DNA from: Adiantum capillus-veneris | Taxonomy: Eukaryota > Streptophyta > Polypodiopsida > Polypodiales > Pteridaceae | Assembly (NCBI GenBank): GCA_014529385.2 | Contig: CM043966.1 | Span: 144,322,711-144,386,710 of the forward strand | DNA: 64,000 nt | Direction of reading: 5' to 3' | Shown here: in pieces, positions 32,809-45,105 of the stretch | Numbering within the stretch: the stretch's first letter is position 1 | Layout of the letters: every line of letters begins with the position of its first letter | Notes under the pieces: generated by a model | What the model was told of the DNA's origin: nothing | Seen by the model: the letters and a program-made list of their open reading frames with translations, nothing else | The model's database searches: none | Made by a program: the position numbers and the translations under genes

Positions 32809-34151
32809 TGCACTTATGATCCTTATGTCCATGATACATGTATGTTGATTGTTGTAGATGTTTATGTGTGGAACTTTAGCAGTGATGCTACAAAGCAAGT
32901 TACCTCTTATCATGACTTGTTTACCTCTCTCGAGGATGTCCCTCATGGGAATACAATCACTTGTGACAACAATGCCTCTTATCTGATCAAGGGAGTTGGA
33001 AAGATTGTGCTAACTATTGCGAATGGAAGTTCTTTCACACTTGTGATGCACTTTACGTACTTGGGATCAAGAGAATCTTTTGTCTCTGTCTCTATGCACT
33101 TGCTAGACTTGGTCTTGTTGTCAAATTTGTGGATGACAGATGTACAATTCATGATCTCAGTTTTGGTGATGAAATTGTTACATTTGGCATTTTATGCCAT
33201 GGCATCTATAAGCGCACTTTGTATGAAAATTGTGGGTAGAATTTTGCAAATGTAGCTACGGATTCAAAGGCCGTTTAAGATGCAAAATTTTGTCATGTAC
33301 ATTCTCCGCATCTGAATTTTGCCAGTTTTCCACGTTTGTAGTGCGTTTATAGAAATCTGATATGGTTTCTTCTTTGTTGCCTCTTGAAGCACCTACGAAG
33401 CACGTTTTTGAAGGCTGTATTTTGGGTAAGATGCAGCATTTGAAGTTTCCAAAGGATGGTTTAGTTAGGGCTACATGCAGGTTGAGCTTGTACATAGCGA
33501 TGATTGTGGACTTATGCAAACTCTATTCTTGGTCAATTACCTTTACTTTGTGACTTTTATTGATGATTACTATAGGCATGCATGGGTGTATCCTCTTAAA
33601 GCGAAGTCCAAAGTGTTTATGTGCTTCAAGAAAATTTTGGCTATGGCTAAAAATGTCTCAAAATGTACTATGGACACCCTCCGTTTCGGCACCCTCCATT
33701 TCGATTGAGAGGGGGAGTATATATCTCATGAATTCATGTATTTCTCATGAATTTAATGCATTTCTTGTTTACCTCCTGCATAGAAATACAGTCACTTGTC
33801 TCAACAATGCCTCTCTTTGATTGATATATGGTCAAAAGCCAAGCTTTGCCACACTTGTTTTGGCTGCAGGCTATCATGTGTGCCACTTATGTACTTTGTA
33901 GGTGTCCTACAAAAGCTTTGCATTCTATGACTCCATATGAAGCATGGCATGATAGAAAGCCTTCTATTGATCACATGCGCATTTTTGGATGCTTGGATCA
34001 TGCATTGGTGCCACAGACACAATGCAAAAAATTGGACGATAAGGCTATCAAATCTATTTTTGCTGGTTATAGTGCTGAAAGCAAAGGTTACAGGTTGTAC
34101 CATCCACAAAAAAAGTGTATCTTGGTTTCACAGGATGTTGTATTTGTGTAA
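32809..34151 (+). pseudogene. Copia-3 protease and integrase region
   Basis: The protease site near 32870-32900 reads SSDATKQVTS where DSGATxHVT is usual, so the active Asp-Ser-Gly is lost. Pre-integrase (CILGKMQ near 33415) and the first part of the integrase core (FIDDYYRHAWVYPLKAK near 33556-33606) follow. The stretch 33665-33828 does not match integrase, so the second Asp and the Glu are missing. From 33828 to 34151 the C-terminal part resumes (TPYEAWHDRKP, GYSAESKGYRL). Confidence 0.65.
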
Positions 34152-34479
34152 GATTATGTTCATCCCTTGCTATCATGTCCTAGATACAATAGTGTAAGCT
34201 CATAGGACATTTAGAACAATTTTTTTGCCTCTTTTTAATGGTGGAAATTTGAATGTAAATTCAAATGAGGAAAATGTACATCAGAAAATGTTACAGATCA
34301 ACCTATTACTCATGCAGATGTACATGATGTACTTGATGAGGAAAGGGCTAAGAATGAGCAGGCTAGAGGTATGCCAAAATGGATAGTGCATACTTTGCAT
34401 GACAATAAATTGGATGCATCAGATTTTTATGCTTTGGTTGTTTCCAGTTTATGTGATGTTGAGGAACCTCCGTCTTTTG

Positions 34480-34626
34480 ATGAAGCATAGAATTCAAAAA
34501 GTTGGATCGCTACCATGCAATCGGAATATGATGCACTTATAGAAAATGACACATGGACTTTATGTAATTTGCCTCCTGGAAAAAGAGGCCATTGGTACAA
34601 AGTGGGTTTACAAGTTTAAACACAAG
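34480..34626 (+). pseudogene. Copia-3 reverse transcriptase, first part
   Basis: This is the start of the Copia reverse transcriptase domain (MQSEYDALIENDTWTL, then in the next frame IGTKWVYKFKHK). It is cut by Ty3-3 after the CTGG at 34627-34630. The sentence continues at 45424. Confidence 0.7.
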
Positions 34627-34987
34627 CTGGTGAGAGGAGAAAGTGCAAAACGGACCCAGTGGCCTCTACACCAAGACTATGCACAATGGCCTCATCATGG
34701 GAGGTACACAATAGGGGCACCATCTAGGTTGGGATGGGGCTAGGATGCAGATGTTGATAACAAAGATGATAGGAATGACACATAGTCCATGAGGAAACAA
34801 TTATGATACATGGAGTAGGAGGAGCACACTCAACACAGTGATATGCATGGAACATGGTCTACGTCATAGCTTATTTGACAGGGGTAGCTAGGTAGTGGAG
34901 GCATTATAGTGTGAGGCATTTGACAAAATCAACACAACGTGACTTGCAAAGACACTAGCGAGAATAATCCCAAATGGAGAGCTAGGG

Positions 34988-34988
34988 G

Positions 34989-35070
<82 letters not shown>

Positions 35071-35171
35071 ATCACATACAAGCATGAGGAGATTGAACTT
35101 ATTTTCTTAATGATACTTACAATGGTGGTTTGGATATGACACCAACATCCAAGAAAGGGCGGGGGGGGGGG

Positions 35172-35268
<97 letters not shown>
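34988..35268. repeat. Two (GA)n tracts in the Ty3-3 3' LTR
   Basis: Bases 34988-35067 and 35161-35268 are nearly pure GA; the second starts with a run of G. About 95 bp of unique sequence separates them. The minus-strand Ser-Leu 'proteins' here are translations of the repeat. Confidence 0.95.
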
Positions 35269-35270
<2 letters not shown>

Positions 35271-36090
35271 CATGATGTAGAGCATGCGTGAAGGAGTATG
35301 GACTGCCATATGGTGCATAGAAATATCCACAGTTAGAAGGTTAGTGGATTAGCGGTGGTAAGATTAGTATAGGAAACATCATGAGGATGGGAATGCCGGC
35401 AACATCGTGAGCGATGACAAGTGCTAGGAATGCCCAAGAGTAGAATGGAGGTGTCGATTGTTGCCCTAGAGTGCTCATGGTTCCTTCAAGTGCTTGCCTA
35501 CTCCCTTAGTCCATGATTGTTATGTGAAATGCATATGGTGTGTGTGATGATCTTGTGTTGGTAATCGTCTCTTTGTGTCCTTAGAGTGCAATCCAACCCT
35601 CCTGATAAGGTGGAGAGGAGGAATCTTCTACAATTTTTAATGCCAAAGAAGAGGGCCCTAGCATGTGGCCCGACCCCACTAGGAAGACCATTTCCTTGGC
35701 ATTATTTAGGGATGATGATGCAGGTTAGATGCTCTGTAGTCGGTGGGTGGCCACCTCTGGGGAGATAAGGAGAATATACAATAAATTTGGTTTTTTTCCA
35801 AAATTACAGAAAAAGGTAAGGGTGATGATAGGTAGAGTAAAACGAGAAATTTACAAGTGGTCATGCGAGTGCGTGTAAGTGTGTGTGCAGGAGAGAGGAA
35901 GAAGAGAGAGAATCATTGATTTTTCTTTGAGAGGGAAAACAGAAAGAATTTTCAGCCATGGAGAGAGAGTAAGAGAGTGAGAGTGAAGAGTGTATGTGTG
36001 TATGTGTGAGTGGGTATGTGCTGAAAGTTTTTTTTTTTCAGCTTGTGTGTGTGTGTGTGTGTGTAGGAGAGAGATAGAGATTTTTTGTTA

Positions 36091-36206
<116 letters not shown>

Positions 36207-36929
36207 AGGAGGCCCCTCCATCGTCCTTTTTTGACTTTGGCTTCATTATTGGCCACCCTATTTTCAAAGTATAGGTATTATATTGCTTAAATAAATTAAG
36301 AATGGAGCCCCATGGAAAAAAAACTGGGAAAGAAAGATGCTCTTGGCTCCACCAATGCTCGACCATAATGCACCCTCTTAACCATTTGTCCCATGGTAAG
36401 CTCTCATAAGATATTTTCCTCCAAGCTTCAAGTCTTCAAGTGGGAGTTCATCCGCGAAGCCTTGAAGCATTGCCGTCAAGTGCATACCAAGAGAGAGGTG
36501 AACTAAAATTTGAAAAGAGACCCTCATTAGCCCTCCCCCTTAAGCTAGAGGCATTTATACCTCTAGATCTGTACTTGATTCTTCTTCGGTTGATGTGGAG
36601 GAGTCTCCCTCCTCAGGAATATCCAACATTGGTGCTTGATCAAACCTCCAAAATTACTGCTTCAACCCTCCATCACTGACACGTGTTCAGTGAAGCCTAC
36701 CATCTACATCCGTCAGTTGGTAACTGGCATTGTTGTAGCGCTTTCTAATGATGAATGGCCCCTCCCATATGGGTGAAAACTTTCTATCCTTCATAGTGTC
36801 AAACCTGTTTATCATATCTTAGAACCAACATACCTTTTTTGAGACCTTTTCCCTTAAGTCCCTTGTTGAAGGTAAGTGGACGTTGCTCTACCTGTGCTGC
36901 ATAATAGTTGATAGCATCTTCTCTGTCTA

Positions 36930-37612
36930 GTTAGAGCCTCTCTAGATCAAGAATATGGTTGTGGAGATGAAAATTAAGGTGCTCCATGTGCCTAGACCCC
37001 GAGACTAGCCAATTGTACTTCAATGGGTAAAAGGGTCTCCCTGCCATATACAAAGTGATATGGTGTGAATCCAAGGGATGAAGTGCGATAAGCGCAAAGT
37101 GCAACCATAAGGTGCCTATCCCAATCACTTTTGTGACTGTTTACCTGTTTAGTGATGATTTTGTAGATCATACCATTTACCTTTTTCACTAACCCGTTGC
37201 ATTGGGGATAGTAGGAAGCTGAGTGTTGTCGTGAGTTGCCTAGCTTCTTCATCATCTCTCCTACAAGGTCTCCTCTAAAACTAGGTCATCTGTCAAAAAT
37301 TATCTCAAGAGGAGTGTCCAAACGACAACAAATGTTTTTAAATACAAACTTAGCCACTTTCTTAGTTGTAATCCGGGTGGTAGCAAGTGCTTCGGCCCGC
37401 CTGGTCATGTAGTCCACACCCATGATGATATACAATTTACCTGATTGGGTCCTTGGCAAAGGCCCAATAGCATCAATTTCCCATTTCTCAAATGGTTCGT
37501 AAGAGATTATTGGAGTTTGTGGCTCGTATGCGAGTCTTCTATCCCCAGCCTCCTGACATTCCTTGCATGTTTTACACCAATGATGCACATCTCTTTGCAA
37601 ACTGGGCCACAC
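36930..37612 (-). pseudogene. Ty3-3 integrase remnant
   Basis: Two frames (37286-37612 and 36992-37255) carry the integrase: zinc cysteines WCKTCKEC, first catalytic Asp in IDAIGP, second in IIFDR. The catalytic Glu is replaced by Lys (GLVKKVNG against GLVENVNG in Ty3-1), so the enzyme is dead even apart from the frameshift near 37270. Confidence 0.72.
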
Positions 37613-37992
37613 AAACCCAACTTGTAGAGTCTTCCTACTGGTGATTTCAAGTGCAAAGTTCCCTCCACAAACACCATTATGGAAACTTGCAATTATTTAT
37701 GTGATCTCTCTAGAGAGAGGTACTCGCCTAAGGATCTGATCCTTACCCTTGCAGTACAAGTCGTCATTGATAAGGCGGTGTTTTGTTGCCTTACACACGA
37801 GACACTGCTTTTGGCCCTTAGTAAGATCTTTAGGACACTCTCCTATGCCCAGAAACTCATGATGTCAGGCATAGAACCACTACCTTGGAAGAGAGGTAGC
37901 TTCAACTTGATGGCTCCCATTGGAACATCTTGTAGCCTTTCTTTAGCAAAAGCATCTGCCTCTTCCTTTCCTGCTCTAGGTACATGATGTAA

Positions 37993-39194
37993 TTACACAT
38001 ATTGAAATTTTCCTAGAAGCTCCTTAACTTGGTGTAGATGGCTTAACAATCTCTGATTTTTACAAGCCCAAATTCCTTGTACTTGTTTTATTAAAAGCAT
38101 GCCATCACCAAATACATTTAACCATTGAATACCTTGTGTCACAGACCACTCTAACCCAAGAGTTAAGGTTGCATATTTTGCGTCATTGTTGGAGTGGGAA
38201 TCCAAGAGATGTCCAATGGGAAATACACTTTTCCCTTGCTCATTGAAGATGACCATTAGGGAAAATTTGGACTCACAAAGGGGCCTAATAAGGAGTTTGA
38301 CTTCCTCTCTCATGTCCAAAACGGACCTGCGATAAAATTTGTGCAAATCAACTCTAAACTTGGCGGAGATTTGAGAGTTAGAATCTACTCTTCAAGCTCT
38401 TTCTATTGATATATAGCACGCTACAAGATCCCTCATAATCTGAAAGATTCTATTTTTGATTCTCTAGATTCTAGATGGAGTTGTCACATCACAAGAGAAT
38501 CAAAAATAGAATCTTTCAAAATACGAAGAATCTCATGGTGTGCTATATATCAATAGAAAGAGCTTGAAGAGTAGATTCTAACTGTCAAATCTCCGCCAAG
38601 TTTAGAGTTGATTTACAAACATTTTACCGCACGCCCATTTTGAACATGAGAGAGGAGGTCAAAATCCTTATAAGGCCCATTTGTGAGTCCAAATTTTCCC
38701 TAATGAATGCCAGTTGTAGCTTTGTCCATTGTCCTCTTATAGGCTCCATCAAATAAAAGAGAGTGAGCACTCTCTATCTTAGGAACTTCCAACATATATG
38801 TTACTTGTTTGTCACTTGCCTTGATCTTCAGCTTCTTTTCACAGTGGAAATAAGTGAGAATGCCTCCCAGACTCGCTTTTGTGGAGCTCTCCATTGGCAT
38901 TGTGTAGTCAAACTCTTGCAACCTTGTGAGCCATTTGGAAATCCTAAAAGAAACATCCATGTGTTGTATTAAATAAGGAAATATTTCTTCCATGGTTAAA
39001 ATTATGAATGGTCTAGACAATAAATAAGAGAAAAACTTGGTAGTAGAAAACATTAATGCAAGCACCATGTGATCCACTGCTGTGTATCCCTTCTTTGATG
39101 GAGTCATCATGCGACTAGAGAAGTAGATAGGATGCATGAAAGAAGTTTGAGGATCCTTTTGCATCAATACCGCCCCAAGTGTGTCATTGCCCAC
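37993..39194 (-). pseudogene. Ty3-3 RNase H and second RNase H, split by a foldback element
   Basis: Bases 38790-39194 encode the native RNase H; its late Asp motif reads LTMEE in place of a TDH-type motif, so it is probably inactive, as in Ty3-1. The second RNase H begins LLFDGAYKRTMDKA near 38710-38770, is cut by the foldback element at 38257-38702, and resumes with FNEQGKSVFPIGHLL, NNDAKYATLTLGLE and VFGDGMLLIKQVQG (37993-38256). Confidence 0.7.
38257..38702. mobile_element. Foldback element with 209-bp inverted arms
   Basis: The insert is almost wholly palindromic: a left arm at 38257-38465, a 28-base loop at 38466-38493, and a right arm at 38494-38702. Arms start TAGGGAAAATTTGGACTCAC and its inverse. 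Most of the inner 120 bases of each arm pair perfectly except a block near 38415-38445; the outer 90 bases have scattered mismatches. It interrupts the second RNase H of Ty3-3, where the protein reading shows the empty site. The target duplication is ambiguous. There is no coding potential. RNA from either strand would fold into a long hairpin. Confidence 0.85.
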
Positions 39195-39326
39195 ACTAGG
39201 GTTTACATAAAATGGCTCGTCCCACTTTGGAGCTGGAATGGTGGGAAGTGAGGCTAGAATTTGTTTTACCTCATTGAACTGTTGTTCATTTTATTCACTC
39301 AAAGTGAAGATCTCTTGATGGGTAAC

Positions 39327-40480
39327 TTAGTGTAAAGGGAGAAATACTTGAGAGAGTAGGTGAATGAACCTACTCAAATACCTCACCTTTTGAAGAAAAG
39401 AGACCAACTGCTTTATTTTGGTGGGAGAGGGCAAAGACACCAGGGCTTGAACCTTGCTTGGGTCAGCTCCAATGCCATTGGTAGAGATCACATGACCAAG
39501 AAGAGTAACCTTTGCTTTAACCATTCTCCACATTGAGTTGGCCAACCCAAGCTTGCAGCCTAGCTAGACCTTCATAGACTTTCTCCAAATGAAGAGAGTG
39601 GGAGCTATAGATACAAAAGTAATCAATAAAAACACGAATTGATTTTCCAAAGAATGACTAAAAAACAAATGTCACATAGTGCTGAAAAGTGGTTAGAGCA
39701 TTGGTGAGACCAAAAGGCCTAACTCTATAAGCAAAACATCCCCATGGTGTGAATCTACGAGCTCATTAGAGAGTTGAGACTTTAGAGCCAATTTGGGAAT
39801 CATCAATGTCTTGAAGATTTGTCCATATGGAAAAATCTCAAGCTATTATTTCATATCAAACTCTTCCATAAGGTAGTACTTGAAATGGTCTTCCGAGCCA
39901 TGCTCTCAAAACTTGGGCTAATATTTGGCCATGTGATCAAGTCTAAAGCTCATTTTGAAAGTGGGAATTGGGAAATTCCCAAATTCACTAATATGGTGTT
40001 CAGATGAAGTTTGTCTTCTTTTAATCTTCTTCAGTGATGCTAATTTGAAAGTAGCATGAGTAGCCATCACAACATACCGTGTAGCGCTCATGTCCTGCTA
40101 CCTCATTGAGAATTTCATCTTGGAAAGGAATAGGAAAATGGTCCCTCTTTGTGCCTGCATTAAGAGGCTTGTAATCAACACAAACCCTCTACTTACCATT
40201 CTTCTTTGGTGTGACTAACACTGGAGAAACCCACTCTGAGTCTTTAACAAGATAGATGAAACCTGCTTCCAATAGTCTCCTTACCTCTTTGAGCAAGGCC
40301 TCTTGTTGAATTATTCCTAGCCGCCTTGAGCTTTTTCACTACATCTTTACTTCCCTCATTAAGTTTAATGTGATGTTGAACTACTGTGATGCCAGTCATT
40401 TTATCATATTCATCAATGAATAATGTGGTAAAATCACTTAGCATTAAAACATAATCTTCATGCTCCTTAAGTTTCCACAT
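39327..40480 (-). pseudogene. Ty3-3 reverse transcriptase remnant
   Basis: Pieces match Ty3-1 Pol in order: the region before the RT fingers (40244-40480, VVQHHIKLNEGS), the fingers and palm in broken frames (39545-40240) and the C-terminal connection (39327-39545, LLGHVISTNGIGADPSKVQAL). A block of about 250 bp at 39757-40007 has no counterpart in Ty3-1 and interrupts the palm. Confidence 0.65.
39757..40007. other. Insertion of unknown type in Ty3-3 RT
   Basis: In Ty3-1 the sequence runs from GCAAAACATCCCCAAGGTGTGA straight on to the next palm motif. Here about 250 unrelated bases intervene. The right part contains the near-perfect palindrome GAATTGGGAAATTCCCAAATTC (about 39965-39986), whose CCAATTTGGGAATC-like inverse lies near the left end (39788-39802). 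It may be a small MITE; termini are not clear. Confidence 0.4.
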
Positions 40481-40800
40481 AGCTCACTAGAGAGCATCCA
40501 ATGTAGCTTACTTTATTCTACCAAAGATTGTATACCTGGTGGATCCCCTTGATTTGATGATAATGCATCAAGTTGCTCCATCTTCTTAGGGTCCTTGAGA
40601 ATGATCCCCATCACCTCAATGATACTATCGCTTTCTTCAGTCATTGTTGACTCCTCATTTGAAGCAGTTGAAGAGTCACTACTAGAAAACTCATCCCCAG
40701 AGGTTTCTAGATCCATATCGCATTGCCGATCTATCTTCATTTCATAAAGTATTGGCTTCCCTTTAACATCCTTCATTTGGATTATGTCTGTGTCCCAGTC

Positions 40801-41367
40801 CTATTTAGCTCTCATAGCCATAAGCCAAGTCCTCCTTAGAATGATAGGATATCCCTCCCCCTTATTTTGTATGACAAAGATATCCACATCCACCTCGGTG
40901 TAAAACGCCTTTACCCTAACTGAATTTATAACGCCAACACATGCAACTTTTACATTATTTGCCATTTTGGCAAGGCATGGTGCCGGCCTACTCACCTATG
41001 AACCCAAACAATGTATCCTTTTTTCACTCATGACGCATATTTATGCACCACCATCGATGTAGATATTGGAGATGTGTTTCCCTTTGATGTGAGCATCCAT
41101 CACCAGTAGTATGTCATATAGACTCCTCCTAGAGATAGCCCCAACTATCTTTGGCATCGACCATCTCATGCTAACCATCTTTGCCCATTGTCTCCTCACC
41201 CTAGTTGCTAGGTGGAGTAACTGAGGCCATGTGATTTTTGGGCCCTGCACAAAAACATCTTGAACCAAATCATATGGTTTAGAAAATTCACCTAGAGAAA
41301 AATCTACAATGTCAATAATACGTCGTGACTTGGACGACTTTTTGCTAGATTCTCCCTTGGTTTTCAT
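40801..41367 (-). pseudogene. Ty3-3 protease and Pol N-terminus
   Basis: Collinear with Ty3-1 Pol residues 1-225: a basic start (41367), WPQLLHLATRVRRQWAKMVS near 41160-41220, and the protease site IYIDGGA ending at a stop at 41041. After the break, KGEGYPIILRRTWL at about 40825-40870 is the flap side. The stop directly after DGGA and an Arg in ILRRTW show decay. Confidence 0.68.
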
Positions 41368-41388
41368 CTTTTCCTTATTTTGGAAAGA

Positions 41389-42024
41389 TTATCTATGCCT
41401 AGCGCGCTTTACTCTCATAGCATCCACCTCTTCTGCCTTGGTCTTACCTTTTGCCGCTCCTTTGCTATCCTCCTCCACTTTCGCCTTTCCCTTACCTTCA
41501 AGACTGATGCCACTTACTGCATGGTTGCCGACTGGTGGTGGGGGTAAGGGCGGAATGTCGGGTTGTGGTGGTGATGGATGTGGTTGTAGGATTTGCATAG
41601 GTGGTGCTTGTTGTGGTGACCTCGGTGGTGGTGGTCTTGCTCTTTGTGGTGAGAGTTGGTTTTGTCTTTCTTCTCTGTTAAAATTTTGCCTCCTTGGTCG
41701 TGGACAATAATACATGCCATGTCCATCTTCTCCACAATTGTAGAAGTGGTATTCCTTGTTTTGCCTTCGTTGTCCTCTCCCTTGATCTTGATTGCGGTTG
41801 TGTACATGCCCTTGCTGCACCAAATTCACAGATAGATTCTCAAGTTGAGTAGTGATGCGGCTCAGCATGTCTTGCCACCCTTCTGATGCCTCTTGTAGTT
41901 GGGTCCTCTAAGCGGCTGTTGCAGTTACTAGGGTTAGTTGGACTGAGCTTGATTCCTCTGACTTGTTGACTCTCACTTGCATGTGCAACTTCTCGTCTTT
42001 AAGGCAGGCTACTTCCACTCCAAG
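41389..42024 (-). pseudogene. Ty3-3 Gag fragment
   Basis: Only the C-terminal part of Gag remains: a linker region (41870-42024, with one stop), ITTQLENLSVNLV as in Ty3-1, a knuckle FYNCGEDGHGMYYC (first Cys replaced by Phe) near 41710-41760, and a proline-rich tail. It stops at a TAA (41389-41391) in the same frame as the Pol start at 41367, as in Ty3-1. The capsid part is deleted; 42024/42025 is a direct joint to the LTR. Confidence 0.7.
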
Positions 42025-42666
42025 ACAATAGGAATGACACACAGTCAATGAGAAAATGAAATCTCCATAGTTAAAAGATTAGTGGATTAGCGGTAAGATT
42101 AGTATAGGAAACATCATGAGGATGGGAATTCCAACAACATTTGTGAGCAATGAAAAGTGCTAGGAATGCCCAAGAGTAGAACTCATGATGCCTTCAAGTG
42201 CTTTTCTACTCCCTTAGTGCATGATTGTTATGTGAAATGCATATGGTGTGTGTGAGAGTCTTGTGTTGATAATCTTCTCTGTGTGTCCTAAGAGTGACCT
42301 CTAACCCTCCTTATATAGGTGGAGAGGAGGAATCTTATGTGCAATCTTTAATGCTAGACAAGAGGGCCCTAGTATGTGGACAGACCTCGCTGGGAAGAAT
42401 ATTGTCGTGGTGTTATTTAGGGATGATGTTGCAGGCTAGATGTTCTCTAGTTGGTGGGTGGCCACCGCTAGGGAGAGAAGGAGAATATACAATAAATTTT
42501 GGTTTTTTCTAGAATTACAAAAAAAGGTAAGGGTGATGATAGGTAGAGTAAAATGAGAAGTTTACAAGTGGTCGTGCGAGTGCGTGTAAGTGTGCATGTA
42601 GGAGAGAGGAGGAAGAGAGAGAGCCATTGATATTTTTTAGAGAGAAAAAAGAGAGAGAATTTTTAG

Positions 42667-42670
<4 letters not shown>

Positions 42671-42757
<87 letters not shown>
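42671..42757. repeat. (GA)n at the 3' end of LINE-C
   Basis: About 86 bases of pure GA directly joined to the LINE-C 3' end. On the LINE strand this is a (TC)n tail. Confidence 0.95.
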
Positions 42758-42758
<1 letters not shown>

Positions 42759-44872
42759 TTTTATTATCATCCTCAGAGGTCAAATATGACCTATGGGACC
42801 AAATGAACATGTCACGTGGTGTGAGTGGAGGTCATAAGTGACTCTCGATGCTTAAAAATGGCTGAAATGAGCGTCGCAATAGAGAGTCCACATCGTGGTT
42901 GGGAGAGGAAGGTATGTAGAGAGAGATCATGGCTGAATATATGGGGAAAAGAGGACCTAATGTGGTCAAAAGCTGAGCACTCAAGTAGTGTGTGGAACTC
43001 ACTCTCTCGAACTTGACGAGGGCATAAGGTGCAAAGTGGATGAGACTCCTCGCCAGTGCCCCAACGTCCTGTCTCGCAGCGTAGAGAATGGGAGCTAAGA
43101 CGAATGGAGGCAATGGTGCGGATCGCACTCAACGAGATGGGCTCAAGTATGTAGGGATGGGTTCGGTTACCACGTTCAAAGAAGAAGAGAGATTTTTAGT
43201 TTGGGGCAATGTGTGTGGTGTAATGGATGAAGCGAGAACCTCCAGATTTCTCCCAAGCCGTGATACATTGGCGTTGTAAGAAGGCCTCATTAAATTGGGA
43301 GTCGATTGATGCATCCTTGACCAAGTGACATGCATCCCATCTTCGAAACCATTTCTTGATGTCAAGCATCCACCCCGAACTTAGTATTTTGCTCTTGCAT
43401 GTCTTTTGGACCTTTTGACTTGCTTCATATGCGATTCTAGGAAGTCGATACAAAGGGCTACGTTGTGTCTTAAGCATGTATTCCACAACCCTTTGCATGC
43501 CCAAGACCTCAATGGGAAGTGATCCGGACTCAAGAAGTAAGAGCATGTAGGGTGTTTGTCTCTTGACTTGGAGAAAGTTGGTGAGAAAACTCTTTTGGAC
43601 ATTCTCAAACTCTTTCCAAGTAGACTTCCCGATGCTACCACCCCACACCTCCACTCCATAAAGAAGCACAGGTGTCACCAATGTGTCAAAGAGATACTTT
43701 TTGAGAGTCCAACACTTGATCTCTCCAGCATTGCACATGTTCTCAAATGCATAATAAGCCCTCTTTCCGGCTTCCAAGCGACGCATTGCGCAATCCTTCC
43801 ATCTATGATTGGATGGAACCTCAAGGCCAAGGTACTTGAACCTATCTACCACTTCAAGTTGCTCATTGCTGTATACAATGCATGGCTTTTCATCATTGAG
43901 TGTCTTTACACGCATAACCTTGGTTTTGGATCCATTCACGGTCATCCCGCTATGTAGGCAAGAGCGTTCCAAAACACTCATAAGCTTTTGTGCATCTTCT
44001 AAGGTATGTGCCAAGAGCACTACATCATCGGCATAAAGAAAAAGCATGATCACTGCATTTCCGATCTTAACCTCTTCTTTGCCTTCTTGTTGCATAAAAT
44101 CAAGAACCATGCATTCCAATTCATCAATGTTTAGCCCAAAGAGGGTTGGGGAAAGTGGGCATCCTTGTTTGACACCAATGGTGCTTGCAAATTTTTTTGA
44201 AATTCCATCTCCCATACGTAGTCGACATGTCACTTTTTGGTAGATGTGAAATACTGCATGCATAAATTCTCTCGGCACTTGAAGGCTTTGCATACGTCTC
44301 CAAAGATTTCCTCGTGGTACCATGTCAAAAGCTTTCTTGAAATCCACAAAGCAACAATACAACCTTTTTCCTTTCAATCAAGACGCTTCCATAAGAACTC
44401 GAAGAGTGATATGGTGATCAATAGTGCTATGATGCTTTCGAAAACTCGCTTGTCCTAGCGCACATTTATTGTTCTTTTCAGTCCATTCACTTATCTTCAT
44501 CTCCATGATACATCCAAATAACTTTGCCATCAAAGAACCAACCATTATAGTGAGATAGTTGTTCACATTGTTTACATCTCCTCCTTTGTGCAAAGTTTTG
44601 ATCCAATTTTCACTCCAATCATGAGATATGCCATGCTGAAGTGCAAGGTTAAACATATCGCATATCCATTTGATCATTTCAGCCTTGACACCTTGAAGGT
44701 CCACTGCCTTGCGGGTAGTAAGTTTCTCAAGTGCGCAACATACATCTTCAATGGTAAAGAAGGGAGGCATAAACGAAAGGGAGCTACAACACTCTATCTT
44801 ATCAACAGTGGGTTGCTCATAGAGGTTCTTGCAATGCGTATACATATCCTCAAAAGTCAAGTCACCAAAGCT

Positions 44873-44875
<3 letters not shown>
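42758..44875 (-). mobile_element. LINE-C: non-LTR retrotransposon within a (GA)n tract
   Basis: A 2.1-kb, 5'-truncated LINE on the minus strand covering reverse transcriptase to the 3' end. It is collinear with LINE-D (50158-52315). The 3' end reads GATAATAAAA then (TC)n on the LINE strand, and the 5' break joins another (GA)n tract (44877-44937). No A-rich tail is seen. Confidence 0.8.
43196..44875 (-). pseudogene. LINE-C reverse transcriptase
   Basis: Two in-phase frames (44378-44875 and 43196-44377) separated by one TGA encode a LINE-type reverse transcriptase. Visible motifs: KTLHKGGDVNNVNNY, FVDFKKAFDMVPR, GVKQGCPLSPTLFGL, the catalytic YADD in FLYADDVVLLAHT near 44025-44050, and FKYLGLEV. 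A C-terminal cysteine region (LCTLC...ESEFHTLLEC) follows at 42812-43132 in another frame. Only one stop lies in the main domain, so decay is modest. The N-terminal endonuclease is missing by truncation. Confidence 0.8.
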
Positions 44876-44876
<1 letters not shown>

Positions 44877-44942
<66 letters not shown>

Positions 44943-45032
44943 AGTGTATGTGTGAGTGGGTATGTGCTGAAAATTGGTTGTTTTCAGCTTGTGTGTGTGT
45001 GTTTATAGGAGAGAGATAAAGCTTTTTTTTAT

Positions 45033-45101
<69 letters not shown>
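44877..45101. repeat. (GA)n tracts flanking the rest of the Ty3-3 5' LTR
   Basis: Bases 44877-44937 adjoin the 5' break of LINE-C. Bases 45039-45101 are the LTR's own GA tract, present also in the other LTR at 36121-36202. Unique LTR sequence lies between. Confidence 0.9.

Positions 45102-45105
<4 letters not shown>

Noticed and set aside
34929-35330. Long Ser-Leu or Arg-Glu repeat 'proteins' (also near 35952-36366, 44974-45253 and 49279-49778)
   Set aside because: They are translations of (GA)n/(CT)n microsatellites, open in several frames, with no domain.
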